Positions 1 through 9,632 of a stretch of DNA of 64,000 nt are shown here, one piece after another. The stretch's first letter is position 1; every line of letters starts with the position of its first letter. Position numbers and translations under genes: made by a program. A model generated the notes under the pieces. That model searched no databases, was not told where the DNA came from, and saw nothing but the letters and a program-made list of their open reading frames with translations. Source of the DNA: Arcuatula senhousia (lineage: Eukaryota > Mollusca > Bivalvia > Mytilida > Mytilidae). The stretch covers positions 35,474 to 99,473 of the forward strand of contig CAXARO010000904.1 of the NCBI GenBank assembly GCA_963971305.1, in the 5' to 3' direction.

Positions 1-2265
1 GACCCCGATTTGGAGATCACCTTCATGATGGGGAAGGTCAAGGAATACAAATGACAACAACGTTCCAGACAATAAATTTTGCTATTCAAGACTCATCAGA
101 GGCGCTCAAAAATATTGAAAATGCAAAACACTATATGATTATGAAATATGGCTAGATATATTAGGGAAGGCAGCGGGTGGACATTCGGGCACGTTGAGCA
201 GCTAGAAATCCATCTAAACCAATTCAAGCCGCTCAAGGAAGCTTCCTTTATCTCCACCCCGTTGGCATTCGCGAAAAAGAAGGCGATCATCAACGTGAAA
301 CATGAGCAGTGGATAATACTGGCGGCCATTCATCGGAATAATAAACATGCTAATTATGCCTACTGCATAGCTCTAGCCTCATGATCAGTATAAGAAATGG
401 GAGGATGAGCTAAATTTCGAAGGCAGCGACTTCCCCGTCTCATTCAAGGCCATTGAAAATTTCGAGAGGCAGAACCCCAACTACAACGTCAAAGTTTTCG
501 GTATCGACGACGTAAAGAAGGATGAAGATGGGGAAGAAGATCTCCAAAAAATCAGAGAATACAGGTCCTACCCACGTAGATCTCCTCTTTCTGACTCGCG
601 AAGATAAGCAACATTACTGCTGGATCAAGAGCCTCTCACGCCTCTTGACGTCTCAAGTAACCGGTTACTAAGAGGCAGTCTTCTGCTGTAGATGCCTCTC
701 CCACTTTTCCAGGACGAGCATATGGAGATTTGCAGCCCGAAGGAGGCGGTCAAGAAGAAAGATCCGCCATAACCTTCCATAACCAAAAGAAGATGATAAA
801 AGTCCCCTTTGCGATCTCAAAGCAGGACGATCTGGAGATGAGGTTCTTCGATTCGTGCAGGTTTATGCTGTACAGCCTGGATACGCGAGCTAAAAATCTC
901 ACCTCTGACCATACGCGATTTCCACAATCTCTACCTCGAAACTGACGTACTGCTACTGACCGACATCTTCAGAATTTCAGGGATATCTGCCTGGCCCACT
1001 GCTTTACATCCCCCGGGCTATCCTACGATGACGCCCGCAATACCATTGAGGTGATATCGGAGCTGCTCTTCGATTCGGACATGCTGATGATGTTCGAGAG
1101 GGCACCGCCATGGCAAGGCCAAAAACCCCTACATGGACAGCTTCGATAGCTCCCAGCTCACCAGGTATTTGACCTATCTCGGTGCCGATAATCTCTATGA
1201 TGGCACAACCTCTCCTAACGGGAGACTTCGAGTGGGTGGAGCCGGAAAAGATCGATGACCACGAATATGGAGCCTGGGTAGAATGCGATCTCGAATACCC
1301 ACAGGATCTTCATGACGCCAACAATGACTATCCTCCCGCACCGGGAAACGTGGAGTTCGTAAAAGTCCACAAGCTCGTGCCTCATTTGGGCAAGCGTGAA
1401 AAATATACGATCCATTATCGAAATCTTAAGATGTATCTGAAGAGGGGAATGAAGCTTACCAAAGTCGATCGCATCGTCAGATTCAGCCTATCCCCATCGC
1501 TCAAGAAATTTATCGACCTTAGTACCAATCTCCGCGCCAAGGCCAAGACCGCTTCCGAGAAGGACTTGTTCAAGCTCATGAATAATTGGGTCTTATGCAA
1601 GACCATGGAAAATATCGGGAAACGCTTCAATTGTCGAATGGTCTTCACTGAGAATCTGGCAGCCGTGCACATGAAGAAGACTAAGCTCAAGATCGATAAG
1701 CCCGTCTACTTGGAAGCGTGTATCCTGGAAATCTCGAAGCTTCTGATGTACGACTTCCTCTACGGATTCGTGAAAGAGATGTAAGCTTATCGCACCCAAT
1801 TGCTTTTTACCGACACCGACAGCTTTGCGAGATCAAGACCACCAACTTCAACAAGAATATTGCACCACACGTGCAGGCCAAGTTCGATACGTCCAACTAC
1901 CCAACCAAGCATCCCTCCGGAATCCTCAACGGAGTGAATAAGAAAGTCATCAGAATATTCGAGGACGAATTCGACGGCAACACCATGACCGACTTCGTTG
2001 GATTCTGGGCGAAACTTCATGCCTTCAAGATGGACGACAGTCAGACCACCAAGAAGGCAAACGGAGTCACTAAGAGCGTCATCAAGCGATGCCTCGAGAC
2101 TCAGCAGGAGATACATCGACTGATGAGCATCCTTCGCAGTCATCTCCCTCAGGTCTATGCCGAGGAGATCAACACGTTTGATCATGACCTCTCTGCCAAG
2201 GACGATAAGCGTCACATCCTCCCAGATCAGCACCCTTGTCCACGGACTTGCTATCGAATTGCTCA
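1..2265 (+). pseudogene. Maverick/Polinton-type family B DNA polymerase, decayed and 5'-incomplete
   Basis: Remains of the protein-primed DNA polymerase that replicates Maverick/Polinton elements. The reading shifts among frames. 148-384 carries the N-terminal block (RYIREGSGWTFGHVEQLEI, then a KKKAIINVKHEQ stretch). 400-600 and 960-1180 are short frame-shifted pieces. 1182-1784 (200 codons) is the palm region, with KLMNNWVLCKTMENIGKR near 1575. About 1800 reads LLFTDTDSFA, so the palm DTDS aspartates survive. 1830-2100 holds the C-terminal FDTSNYP, KHPSGILNGVNKKV and DFVGFWAKLHAFKM blocks, and a DDKRHILPDQ piece lies near 2205. At least four frameshifts or stops separate the parts, and the first bases are already coding-like, so the gene begins left of the window. 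Family assignment is by motif recognition and confident; activity is excluded. Base composition is richer in GC than the DNA beyond 10.7 kb. Confidence 0.88.
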
Positions 2266-2344
2266 TGCCAGCGACTGAGGTGACCTGGATAAATGAGCAG
2301 CATACGCGTGCAAGGCAGTCCCCTCCCCGTAAGCCTCTCACAAA

Positions 2345-2690
2345 CGTGTAGCTCGATGAAGCCACCACGACCCTAGGCATCCCTCGCTTCAGAGGAATAT
2401 TCATGCGCAAAGCCCTTCCACCCAACCGAGTGCAGCATCCTGAATCACGACGATCGCAATGGCCCCGTCACTGACTGGACGTGCTGGCACAAACGTGGAG
2501 GACTCTAAGTCTACTTCGATCTCTACGGTCTTCTCCCGCCCTACGAGATGGTCGACTATCTGCGACCGGAAATTGGAAATAATAACGATGAGCTGCTCGG
2601 CGACGTGGTCTGGGGACACTTTTGCCTGCACGTGATCCTCGGACTATTGATAAAAGGAAAAGTTTGGATCTCACTCGAGGAAGCTTATGC
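2345..2690 (+). pseudogene. Adenain-like cysteine protease (Maverick PRO), inactivated
   Basis: Relic of the C5/Ulp1-like protease that Mavericks and adenoviruses use to mature virion proteins. Around 2360-2410 the + strand reads LGIPRFRGIFMRKA, the usual N-terminal block. After a shift, 2440-2520 reads ILNHDDRNGPVTDWTCWH, which covers the His-Trp region with the expected histidine not evident. 2516-2560 reads VYFDLYGLLPPYEMVDYL (the acidic catalytic residue lies in YFD). 2608-2630 reads VVWGHFCLHV. In this family a cysteine precedes the Gly-His/Leu-Phe-Cys stretch; here that codon is TGG (Trp) at 2611-2613. It lies directly downstream of the polymerase on the same strand and converges on the integrase. 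Dead by substitution and frameshift. Confidence 0.72.
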
Positions 2691-2827
2691 CCATCTGATG
2701 GATGTTCCAGGATCTCGATATGAACGACCAGTGAATCCCTGGCTTGGGGTTGCCGTGACGTAGCGCTGGATCAAACAACAGATGAAAGACGGTATAAATG
2801 ACATCGAAGAGCTAAATTCAGAGATTA
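2690..2827 (+). other. Short coding-like tail after the protease
   Basis: After a stop at 2761 the + strand still reads a charged, helix-like stretch (QQMKDGINDIEELNSEIKQM, 2775-2835). It lies between the convergent protease and integrase relics. It could be a small Maverick coiled-coil gene or chance; I do not recognise it. Confidence 0.2.
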
Positions 2828-3180
2828 AGCAGATGCAGATGGCAAAGTCGATAAGACCGAGTGCGTCTCGACCAATAGCGGCTTGATGACTACAGATCTA
2901 GATCTAGAAGTATATGAACATCTTCCCTTTGTGGTACGATTCCAACGCTCCTCCACGCTTGATTTCTGTTCGTTCTCGGTGGAGTAGAGATCTACGTTTT
3001 GTTTCCGGAGCAGATCCTGCATCGCGCGATTATAAAGTGGCGCCCCTTATTGGTCCATATAGCTTCTGGGGCGTGAGATCCTTGAAGATGGTCCGGAAGG
3101 CATCTGGCACTGTGGAGCCGTACTTTGAGAAGACGTCGATGATGCTCAAGAGGTACTTGAAGCCTAGATTATTCGGCTAG
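2828..3180 (-). pseudogene. Retroviral-type integrase fragment (Maverick INT)
   Basis: On the - strand, 3170-3060 reads NLGFKYLLSIIDVFSKYGS, the characteristic core strand of Maverick/retroviral rve-type integrases. Then a MDQ (second catalytic-Asp context) is followed by an in-frame TAA. About 3022-2915 reads MQDLLRKQNVDLYSTENEQK and SSVEERWNRT, the block carrying the catalytic Glu. The N-terminal zinc domain and the first catalytic Asp block are absent: the fragment starts immediately after the stop of the PLA2-like gene, so a deletion has brought the two together. The C-terminal chromodomain-like part is not seen. The enzyme would have inserted the element into host DNA; this copy cannot. 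Confidence 0.75.
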
Positions 3181-3664
3181 CGGGTCCGACGAGCGATTTT
3201 TTCTCCAACGCCAAGCCCAAAACGTGTTTTGGTGCCGATGATGAGACTGACGTTACCAAGCTCGAAGCGCTCGCGCGCAGTGGGATTGATGATGGCCACG
3301 AGCGAGGCTAGCATCGTCTTATCGCAGATCGAATTGCAATTAGCCATATCTTTATGATTAGCATAGCAGATCGTGATGATAAGCGGCCTCATCGACTCGA
3401 TAGACGGGAATCGACCAAGATTTGAGTGTGCTGTCGGAATTCAGTCACTGGACCAGTGAAATTATGACCGGGCAGATGCATGTCGAATGGCATCCGATCG
3501 ATTTGCTGATTCATGAGTCTGAAGCCCCACTCCGTCTTGTTGAATTGCAATTTCCGCGCACCGCAGGTCCTCACCTTCTGTCGTCGCTCGATATCACGGT
3601 GCGATAATTTGCATCTGTCTTCTTCTTGCACTTCAAGCAGTACATCCCCATTCCCATTTTATAT
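3177..3664 (-). pseudogene. Phospholipase A2-like virion protein (Maverick/adintovirus), frameshifted
   Basis: A - strand reading opens near 3664 with MGMYCLKCKKKTDA (a CxxC pair), passes through TCGARKLQFNKTEWGFRLMN (about 3565-3510), then MPFDMHLPGHNFTGPVTEF (about 3495-3440), a parvovirus-VP1-like PLA2 calcium-loop region. A base change puts Val where the loop normally has its second Gly. About 3395-3365 carries VDEAAYHHDL, the His-Asp catalytic dyad, intact. A +1 shift follows, and 3360-3177 reads ICYANHKDMANCNSICDK and MLASLVAIINPTARER, ending in a basic tail and stop. Proteins of this sort occur in Mavericks, adintoviruses and parvoviruses, where the PLA2 fold is thought to help breach membranes during entry. 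The relic is broken by the shift and the loop substitution. Confidence 0.72.
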
Positions 3665-4195
3665 GGACGTTGAAGACCTTACCCATGATGAGCTCACCGC
3701 GAGTCGTCGGCAGAACCACTTTCCCGTCCCGCAGCGATCCATCCGAGGTCTGATCATCGGAAAGTTGGACTGCAATAAGACGAAGCTGCTGAACAGCCTC
3801 CTCCTGTGTGATGGATGGCTTTGACTACAATCGCCTCTACATCTTCGGAAAATTGCCCAACCAGCCCATCTACCATGGCCAGCAACTGCGGTAAGCGCTT
3901 GGCAAAGGCTTTTAGAAAGATGATCCTCGAATGGTCTTCGACGATTTGATACTTAGCAAGCAGAGCAAGTACGAAGGCTACTTCGTGCGCAGTCGTCATA
4001 ACGTGGGAATGCTTATACTTCGACTGCCAAAATTAAGCTCCTGCGGCAATAGATCCGCGAGAATGCCAACATCCTCTAGACCATATTCGCCGGGACCATG
4101 GCGGCGATCTTACCCCAGACCAATTCAATGCAAGCGCTGCTTATGGTGTCCTGACCATCGATCTCGGAGAAATATTAGAGCAAACTAGATGAATT
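3665..4195 (+). pseudogene. FtsK/HerA-type genome-packaging ATPase (Maverick ATP), decayed
   Basis: Maverick packaging-ATPase relic, divergent from the PLA2-like gene. 3739-3790 reads RGLIIGKLDCNKTKLLNSLL: the P-loop region keeps Gly, Lys and Thr, but two loop glycines are replaced by Asp and Asn. After a frame change, 3830-3900 reads RLYIFGKLPNQPIYHGQQLR. 3930-4050 reads MVFDDLILSKQSKYEGYFVR (Walker B Asp-Asp) and SRHNVGMLILRLPKL, the strand preceding the sensor region. Later pieces (about 4060-4190) match the end of the family only weakly. Its role in an active element is ATP-driven loading of the genome into capsids. At least two shifts and the damaged P-loop rule out function. Confidence 0.7.
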
Positions 4196-4878
4196 CTATC
4201 GAGTCTAATTATATACATGTATAAGATAAAAGTATGGATCACTTGCAGGAATTTTTCCTGGAGAAAAAAAGGGAATTGGATCGGAAGAATGCTTCAAAGC
4301 TCCCGCGACCACCCAGTGAGTGTTAGCACAAATGGGAGAGCGTGATTATCACGAAGGTGCTTATCACAGGTCTCTTCTGCCTTAGATTCGCGCAACGAAT
4401 CGGTGATCAGGATTTCGAAGATAGGACCTATTTTTCCCACTTCCGCCTTACACATAAGCCTCCTCCCGGACCTCCGTGCTGCATCAAGACCTACAGTAGC
4501 CATCAGTGCGCCTATCTCTCCATGTCGGGCAGTGATAAATGCGGGAGGAATTCGAAGCTTTTCCTTGAGGCATGCTGCCGGTATGGAGCTAAGATTTCCC
4601 GCGGCAAGGCTTTGCGTCGTACCCACGAGGAAACTATATGCATACCAAATTTACCACCCTCGTGTAAAAGTGAGGAAGCTGGGGGAGTACGATCCCCCAA
4701 AAGTTGTACCGGGGATCAGCCCACAAATGCATGAAGAGTGCGTAAAATCCACAATCCCTTGAGGAATCCAAAGTTTATGCCTCCCCTGAGGCAGGAGGTA
4801 AAAAGCATGGGAAGCATGACGTACACTTGGTGTCAAAGGGAGGCAATGCTACGAACACTATGGGGCGTTGGCTGTGCT
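4196..4878 (+). other. Coding-like Maverick DNA, gene unresolved
   Basis: The base composition remains that of the element. 4234-4310 reads MDHLQEFFLEKKRELDRKNA, a plausible helical N-terminus, then stops. 4403-4762 has a 119-codon + frame (ending KVVPGISPQMHEECVKSTIP) and an overlapping 110-codon - frame at 4294-4626. I cannot tell which, if any, was the gene. Confidence 0.3.
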
Positions 4879-5655
4879 ATGAATAAAAGGACATTTATCA
4901 AGATCACCGATCCCAAGCAGCGTGAGGCGCTGGTCAAGGACTTGCAAGAGACGAAGCATAGCATCTAGACTAGCGATATGCAGCGTCGTCTAGATAAGAT
5001 TGGACTCAGCTGCGATCTCTCTAAGCCCGTGGTCGAGACGCGAAAGGAGACTACCTCTCAAATCACCAAAACGATCGAAGATATCCCACTCGCTCTGCCC
5101 GCCAAGGTGCTTGCCCTTCCCCATCCTACCCCTGCCACCGAGGACGACGACGACCAACCAGGTATCGAGCAAGCATTGTAGCAACCCACTATTCACAGCT
5201 CAGTATGACTCACAAAGCCAATCATACCTTTGGATTGCGGATGGAGGACGATGCCATCTTTGTCGACGGTAACCGCAATAAGGGCACTCCCGGCTAATGG
5301 GAGCTCATGGTCAAGAAACGTACCCGAATCCTACGACGCCAAATTACCGCGACATCATGAAAGCGTCAGGTGCCATGTACAAAAGAAATTCTATTCGCCC
5401 CAGATCCCCCAAGGCGAACAAGAGCCACAAGTGGAAGGAAATCGTTTCGTACATCTACAGGCAAGATAAGTATAGGAGTGGGGTGCAGATCGTCTACCTC
5501 CCCTAATTTTTCGACCAGTTGTTAGATCGTCTTGACCTTTGTGCTGCCGCCTACCAGGCTGGGAATAATGGGGTGCGCAAGGAAATCGTGGCAATCCTCG
5601 ACGCCATGAGGAAGTCCGGTCCAATCAGCAGGAACGAGTACAAAATAGATTTACG
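4879..5655 (+). pseudogene. Conserved Maverick protein of unknown function (FIKITDP family)
   Basis: Starts at ATG 4879 with MNKRTFIKITDPKQREALVK. An in-frame TAG at 4966-4968 is followed in the same frame by MQRRLDKIGLSCDLSKPVVE (4978 on). After a shift, about 5219-5295 reads NHTFGLRMEDDAIFVDG and RNKGTPG, then a stop before WELM. 5390-5506 reads NKSHKWKEIVSYIYRQDKY. 5510-5640 in another frame reads LDRLDLCAAYQAGNNGVRKE and IVAILDAMRKSGPI. I know this block order from Maverick-like proteins in bivalve and cnidarian genomes; no biochemical function is known to me. At least two stops and three shifts make it a pseudogene. Confidence 0.6.
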
Positions 5656-6003
5656 ATGCCTTTAGTAGTGAATAACGGTTTTCGACTGAGATATGCCGTC
5701 GGCGGGCGTGGGCTATTTGATGACATCGCCAAATTATCCGGACAAGTGCTGACCTCTCCCCCCGCAAAGACGTTGAGTAGTAAGGCCGTGAGCGCCGCTT
5801 CCAATGCAAACCTGAAAGACGTGGAGAAAGGTGCGAGCAAGGCGATAGACCACATCATCCATCGAATGACTCGCAATATAAAAATCTTCCTCCAGCACCC
5901 CACCAAGACTGAGAGGACCCCACAGCAGCAAGCCCGTCTCAATAATCACTTTTTGGGTGGGGGCATCGCCACCATCCACGACTTCGTCCGGAACAATCGA
6001 TAG
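5656..6003 (+). CDS. Small Maverick protein with GGRGLFDDIAKL segment
   Basis: An open frame of 115 codons: MPLVVNNGFRLRYAVGGRGL, then FDDIAKLSGQVLTSPPAKTL, an Ala/Lys-rich middle, and a C-terminus with NNHFLGGGIATIHDFVRNNR. The Gly-rich GLFD-type segment followed by an Ala/Lys-rich amphipathic stretch resembles short core or membrane-active peptides of adintoviruses and adenoviruses; this is inference. It lies directly after the preceding relic. A small terminal-inverted-repeat element begins 5 bases after its stop, so the ORF may originally have been longer. It is the only gene-sized open frame here without an obvious internal break. Confidence 0.42.
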   Translation: MPLVVNNGFRLRYAVGGRGLFDDIAKLSGQVLTSPPAKTLSSKAVSAASNANLKDVEKGASKAIDHIIHRMTRNIKIFLQHPTKTERTPQQQARLNNHFLGGGIATIHDFVRNNR

Positions 6004-6007
6004 AATT

Positions 6008-6519
6008 TACTGTATAGCGGGTTATTTTTGCGGGGGTAAATTTTCGCGATTTTAGGAGCAGAAATTAAAGTACCTTATACCGTATAAGGTTTTTTTTTCG
6101 CGGGTATCTAATTTTCGCTTTTTTTGTGATAGTATGCAACTCGCGAAAAATATGGTCCTGCGAAAATAACATTTATATTGTCAATTTTTAAAAAATGTCT
6201 CATATTGTTCACTAATTGGTTGAAATGAAGGCTTGGGTAGATATACGAGCTACATTGTACTAATTCCTTTGAACTTAATTAATTGTGGATTGCGTAAAAA
6301 AGATTGATTGAAGAATTGATAAAAATACATGTATATAAGCTTAACACAATTTTCTAAGAGAAAGAATAGTGATCAATAAAACATGAAAAAGAATAGAAAT
6401 CATAACAAAGAAAAAAAAATGTCTTTAGATTTAAAATTTCGCGTGTTTTATTTTCGCGCTTGTCCTTGATCCGCAAAAATAAGCGAAAATTAAACCACCA
6501 AATAACCCGCTTTACGGTA
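6008..6519. mobile_element. AT-rich terminal-inverted-repeat element (MITE) inside the Maverick relic
   Basis: The left end reads CTGTATAGCGGGTTATTTTT; the reverse complement of the right end reads CCGTAAAGCGGGTTATTTGG, and similarity continues through GCGGG and TTTTCGC blocks. TA flanks both ends, fitting a Tc1/mariner-type TA duplication. The interior is AT-rich with no ORF and includes a hairpin ACCTTATA-ccg-TATAAGGT near 6071-6089. Its low GC contrasts with the coding-like DNA on both sides. Confidence 0.72.
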
Positions 6520-6524
6520 TCCTG

Positions 6525-7690
6525 ACCGATATTCTAACTGACTTTCGATGAAAATTTTCAGGAGTATCAGGTTCACGAATACGAACCTCCAACCGGCGCT
6601 CAGCTGAATTGCTCCGGTGCGGATATACGCATTAATATCGAGACCCAACATCTCTTCCTCCACCCCATTCGAAAGCTCTTGATCGAAGGTAGACTTCAAA
6701 ATAACAATGTCACCGCCTACGACGATGCGGATCTAGTGACCCTTGTCCACGTACAACGGTGTGATGTTCCTCTTTCGCAGGATCAGCTACCGACTCTCCG
6801 GCCAGGTGATTGAGCACCTGAACGATCCAGGCGTGGCCACCGCCATGCTTGGTATGCTCACCTATCCTGGCGACTTCTCCTAATCGCAGGGCTCAACCAG
6901 TTGTGGTTCAAAGATTCAACGGCCGATGCAAAAGCGGATAATACCGGATTCGCAGCACGCCACGGGTATATCAAAACCAAGCCAGCCAATGAGGAATCCC
7001 TTCCTTCTCCCTCCGCTCATGCATATTTTGGCATTGCCAGGGATTACGATAAAATCGTCTATGGATTCAAGCATGAGCTCTCCCTGGTGCGCGATTTGGA
7101 CGCAAATGCCATCCTCCGAGCGGCAGTTGTCAACGACGTGGCTAAGGTCGTCTTGAGCAAAGTCTCCTGGTTTATCCCTATCATCCCTTCCGACGGCAAG
7201 AAGCTGATGCTCCTCAATACCATCCAGAGTAAGACCAAAATCGATTGTGGATTCCGCATGAGGCAGTGTGACTAAATTGCATAATGCCGTGGTCTTCGAC
7301 CAATGCCGATTTCGAAATACCTGTTATCCACGTCACCCTCAATGCGGAGCGCAATCCCGCTGAAGATTTCAACGCAGACTTCTCCACCCAGTGCAAGGTT
7401 GCCAGGGTCTATAAGGAGGGTGCCGAATTTCGCAAGAAATTATATAGCCTGGAAAGCCTGCTGAGCAATGGTGACATCAACCTCTCCGATTTCATCTATC
7501 TCTATCCCCTTCTCGTCTCTGACGGGAACCATCAGTCCGAACGGTTGAAAGAGTCTACGGTGGATATTCAGATCTGAGCAGATTTCGAGCGCAACGTCCC
7601 TGCCAATACCCAAGCCTTCGCATTGGTCATCTCAAAACGAATCCTTCAATTCGAATCCGATGGTCAGAAGATGAGCGTCGTTTTCTGAGG
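6525..7690 (+). pseudogene. Putative Maverick capsid protein, decayed
   Basis: Pieces read in order on + : EYQVHEYEPPTGAQLNCSGA and DIRINIETQHLFLHP (6550-6680), YRLSGQVIEHLNDPGVATAM (about 6785-6845), then an open stretch 6901-7275 with ADNTGFAARHGYIKT, DKIVYGFKHELSLVRDLDAN and VAKVVLSKVSWFIPIIPSDG. 7284-7577 continues with DFNADFSTQCKVARVYKEGA and SERLKESTVDIQI; after a TGA, 7580-7688 reads NVPANTQAFALVIS and QFESDGQKMSVVF. I recognise the family as an abundant Maverick-associated protein of about 430 residues in bivalves and cnidarians and infer a capsid role from its position; I cannot show a double-jelly-roll fold. The 512-bp element sits just upstream. Confidence 0.5.
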
Positions 7691-7699
7691 GGTAAGATT

Positions 7700-8440
7700 A
7701 ATGGACGCTTCTCTTTTACCTAAAACCGAGCCCAAGCATGGGTTCATCTTCATCGTTGTTGGAACGATAGCCAGATCTTGACCCGCTTCAACCCACCCTT
7801 CAACTGCGTCACGAAAAATCCTACAAGATGGCCCTTGTGAATCTGAAGACGTACTACTCCATCCCCAATATCCATGATGGGAATAATTCCTTCAGTTACC
7901 CTCCCGATGTAAAATGTTACCTGATTTCCTGTCGAGTTGAGCACTTGGGCCTACGGCATTGACGATATCAACGATGAGATCAAGCGGCAACTGCAATAAG
8001 CACGAATCTAAGATCCTTCTCGGTGCCAATTGCGCGACCTTGAGAACCACCCTCACCTTCGCCATATTAAGTAGATTTCGACGGCTCCAATAGCATAAGT
8101 ACCGTGCTAGGGTTCGAGCGTATTAAAGACGTATACCTTCAACAGAGCCACGAACGGCTACACAGAGGGTGAGCATATCGTCAATATCATTAGCATCAAA
8201 AGCATCCTGGTGAATAGCGATATTACCCATGGAAGCTATGTAGACGACAACCAGCAGTCCACTATCTATAACTTCTTTCCCAGGGTAAATCCGGGCATGA
8301 AGATCTTTCAGACCCCCAAAAATCTAGTCTACTTACCCATGACTCTGAGGACCATCGACCGCATGCAGACGTATCTGACCGATCAAAACGAGGAGAGAAT
8401 CTCACCATCCTTTTTCATCTCCCTGAGATATAAATAGATT
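7700..8440 (+). pseudogene. Second putative structural protein of the Maverick (YNFFP family)
   Basis: Frame-shifted pieces in order: DSQILTRFNPPFN (about 7765), MALVNLKTYYSIPNIHDGNN (7830-7890), VDFDGSNSISTVLGFERIKD (about 8070-8130), then the open stretch 8210-8437 with DITHGSYVDDNQQSTIYNFF, KIFQTPKNLVYLPMTLRTID and a TDQNEERI end. This block order recurs next to the preceding protein in bivalve Maverick copies I know. A minor-capsid or penton-like role is only an inference from position. Multiple shifts and stops. Confidence 0.5.
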
Positions 8441-8454
8441 ATCAAGAGCCGGTC

Positions 8455-8980
8455 TCAATTTTACAAAGGGTCAGGCAGAGAAGATTCCGCGTGCAGCAAA
8501 TCTAAGAAGGGCTGCCCGTGAGCGTCCGATTGCTTCATGCCAACCTATCCGTCGGGCATAAGATGCTCTTCACTCACCGTCAGTTCCAGCGCATCACTAA
8601 GCTGTTGCAGAGCAGTAAGGGCGGTATGGTCTTGGAGATGAGTCCGAAGCAGGTTAGGTATAACGTGCAGAAAGAAGGCCAATGCTAGTATAAACTGTAC
8701 TACCTGCTTTCGGTGTGGGTGCAATGGGTGCTTTGGGTAGTGCAGCCATCCAAAAAGCCATAGGGTCAAGATTATACCTCAAAAAGGGTGGAAAAATGTG
8801 CTGCGTGAAACCTTGGGGTCGTGGTCTACTAGTTTATCTCAGCCCTGGCACTCTACCCAATACCTATGGTGATGGGTTGTACTTGAAGAGGAGACGTCAG
8901 CTCTACGATAGTAGTGGGCTGATCATTGATCCCAATAGCTCATTCAAAAGTGTCCTCCTGCTCGGTATGCCCCTATAGAT
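8455..8980 (+). pseudogene. Gly-rich hydrophobic Maverick protein (pX-like candidate)
   Basis: The N-terminal part near 8520-8690 reads in pieces (LPVSVRLLHANLS, HKMLFTHRQFQRI, LEMSPKQVRYNVQKEG). 8715-8978 is open and reads GAMGALGSAAIQKAIGSRLY, LKKGGKMCC, GDGLYLKRRRQLYDSSGLII and ends DPNSSFKSVLLLGMPL. A hydrophobic Ala/Gly segment followed by repeated GLYLK-type motifs fits the small core or membrane-lytic proteins of adintoviruses. Function is inferred. Confidence 0.45.
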
Positions 8981-8984
8981 AAAT

Positions 8985-9434
8985 AGAGGATGAAGTAGAT
9001 GTCGGCCATATCGCTTGCATGGATGCTGAGCTCACGCATTAATCCGGAGAATTAGCATGCGTTTAAGATCTACAACCGAATGGATAAAGTTGTCTTATTT
9101 GCCTTGGTTGATGTTCAATATGCCATCTTTTGCTGGCCAGTGGTACCATGGGGTCTGCTCTGACCGGTGTAGGTGCTGTGGCATACATTCCCTATGTTTC
9201 TTTGCCTGCCTCAGTGCCACCGGCACCCTGATCCTGTCCCTGATCTTGCAACGTCTTGCCAAGAAAAAGAAGAAGCATCGAGACACCGTTCGACAAGCCA
9301 AAATCTACAAATCCCGGTTCGCAGGTAAAGACGGTTCTCCTGCCATCTGCCTGAAGAACTACTACAATGAGAAAGATCGGTTGCGTCAACCTTCAAGCCC
9401 ATTTACCGAAGAGCTTAATGTGCATGCACCATAA
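8985..9434 (+). pseudogene. Membrane-protein relic at the end of the structural cluster
   Basis: 9057-9434 is open for 125 codons, but the coding frame probably changes within it: another frame reads GMGSALTGVGAVAYIPYVSL near 9145-9210, and the open frame then gives a hydrophobic segment (ATGTLILSLILQRLAKKKKK) followed by a basic helix. One membrane segment plus a cytoplasmic Lys-rich helix is what can be seen. I recall similar short proteins in bivalve Mavericks but know no function. Confidence 0.35.
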
Positions 9435-9449
9435 TGAGGTTTCTACCAC

Positions 9450-9532
9450 TCTCGCACATCACTCCGCTAGCGCTCCATGATATGCTCCGTTCACGCACTC
9501 TGCTAGCGCTCCCTGATATGCTCCGTTCACAT
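9450..9532. repeat. 36-bp direct repeat, two copies
   Basis: Two adjacent copies built on CTAGCGCTCC and TGATATGCTCCGTTCAC, with a few mismatches. Located just after the structural gene cluster. Confidence 0.6.
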
Positions 9533-9569
9533 ACCCTCCCAAATCAAATATTTCAGTGACCAAAGCAAG

Positions 9570-9599
9570 ATTCCCAATCCAGTCATTTGGATTGGGAAT
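9570..9599. terminator. Perfect 12-bp stem hairpin between convergent Maverick genes
   Basis: The arms ATTCCCAATCCA (9570-9581) and TGGATTGGGAAT (9588-9599) pair perfectly around a 6-nt loop. The hairpin sits between the last + strand gene and the convergent - strand gene that ends at 9633. A role as a bidirectional transcript-end signal of the element is inference from position. Confidence 0.4.
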
Positions 9600-9632
9600 T
9601 TTCTTGTCCCACACACAACCAGTTGGATGTTT

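Noticed and set aside
4294..4626. 110-codon - strand ORF in the Maverick relic
   Set aside because: Overlaps equally long + frames; could not be matched to a Maverick family, so left as unresolved.
9570..9599. Rho-independent bacterial terminator
   Set aside because: The organism is eukaryotic and the stem is not followed by a clean T run; kept only as a candidate element-specific signal.
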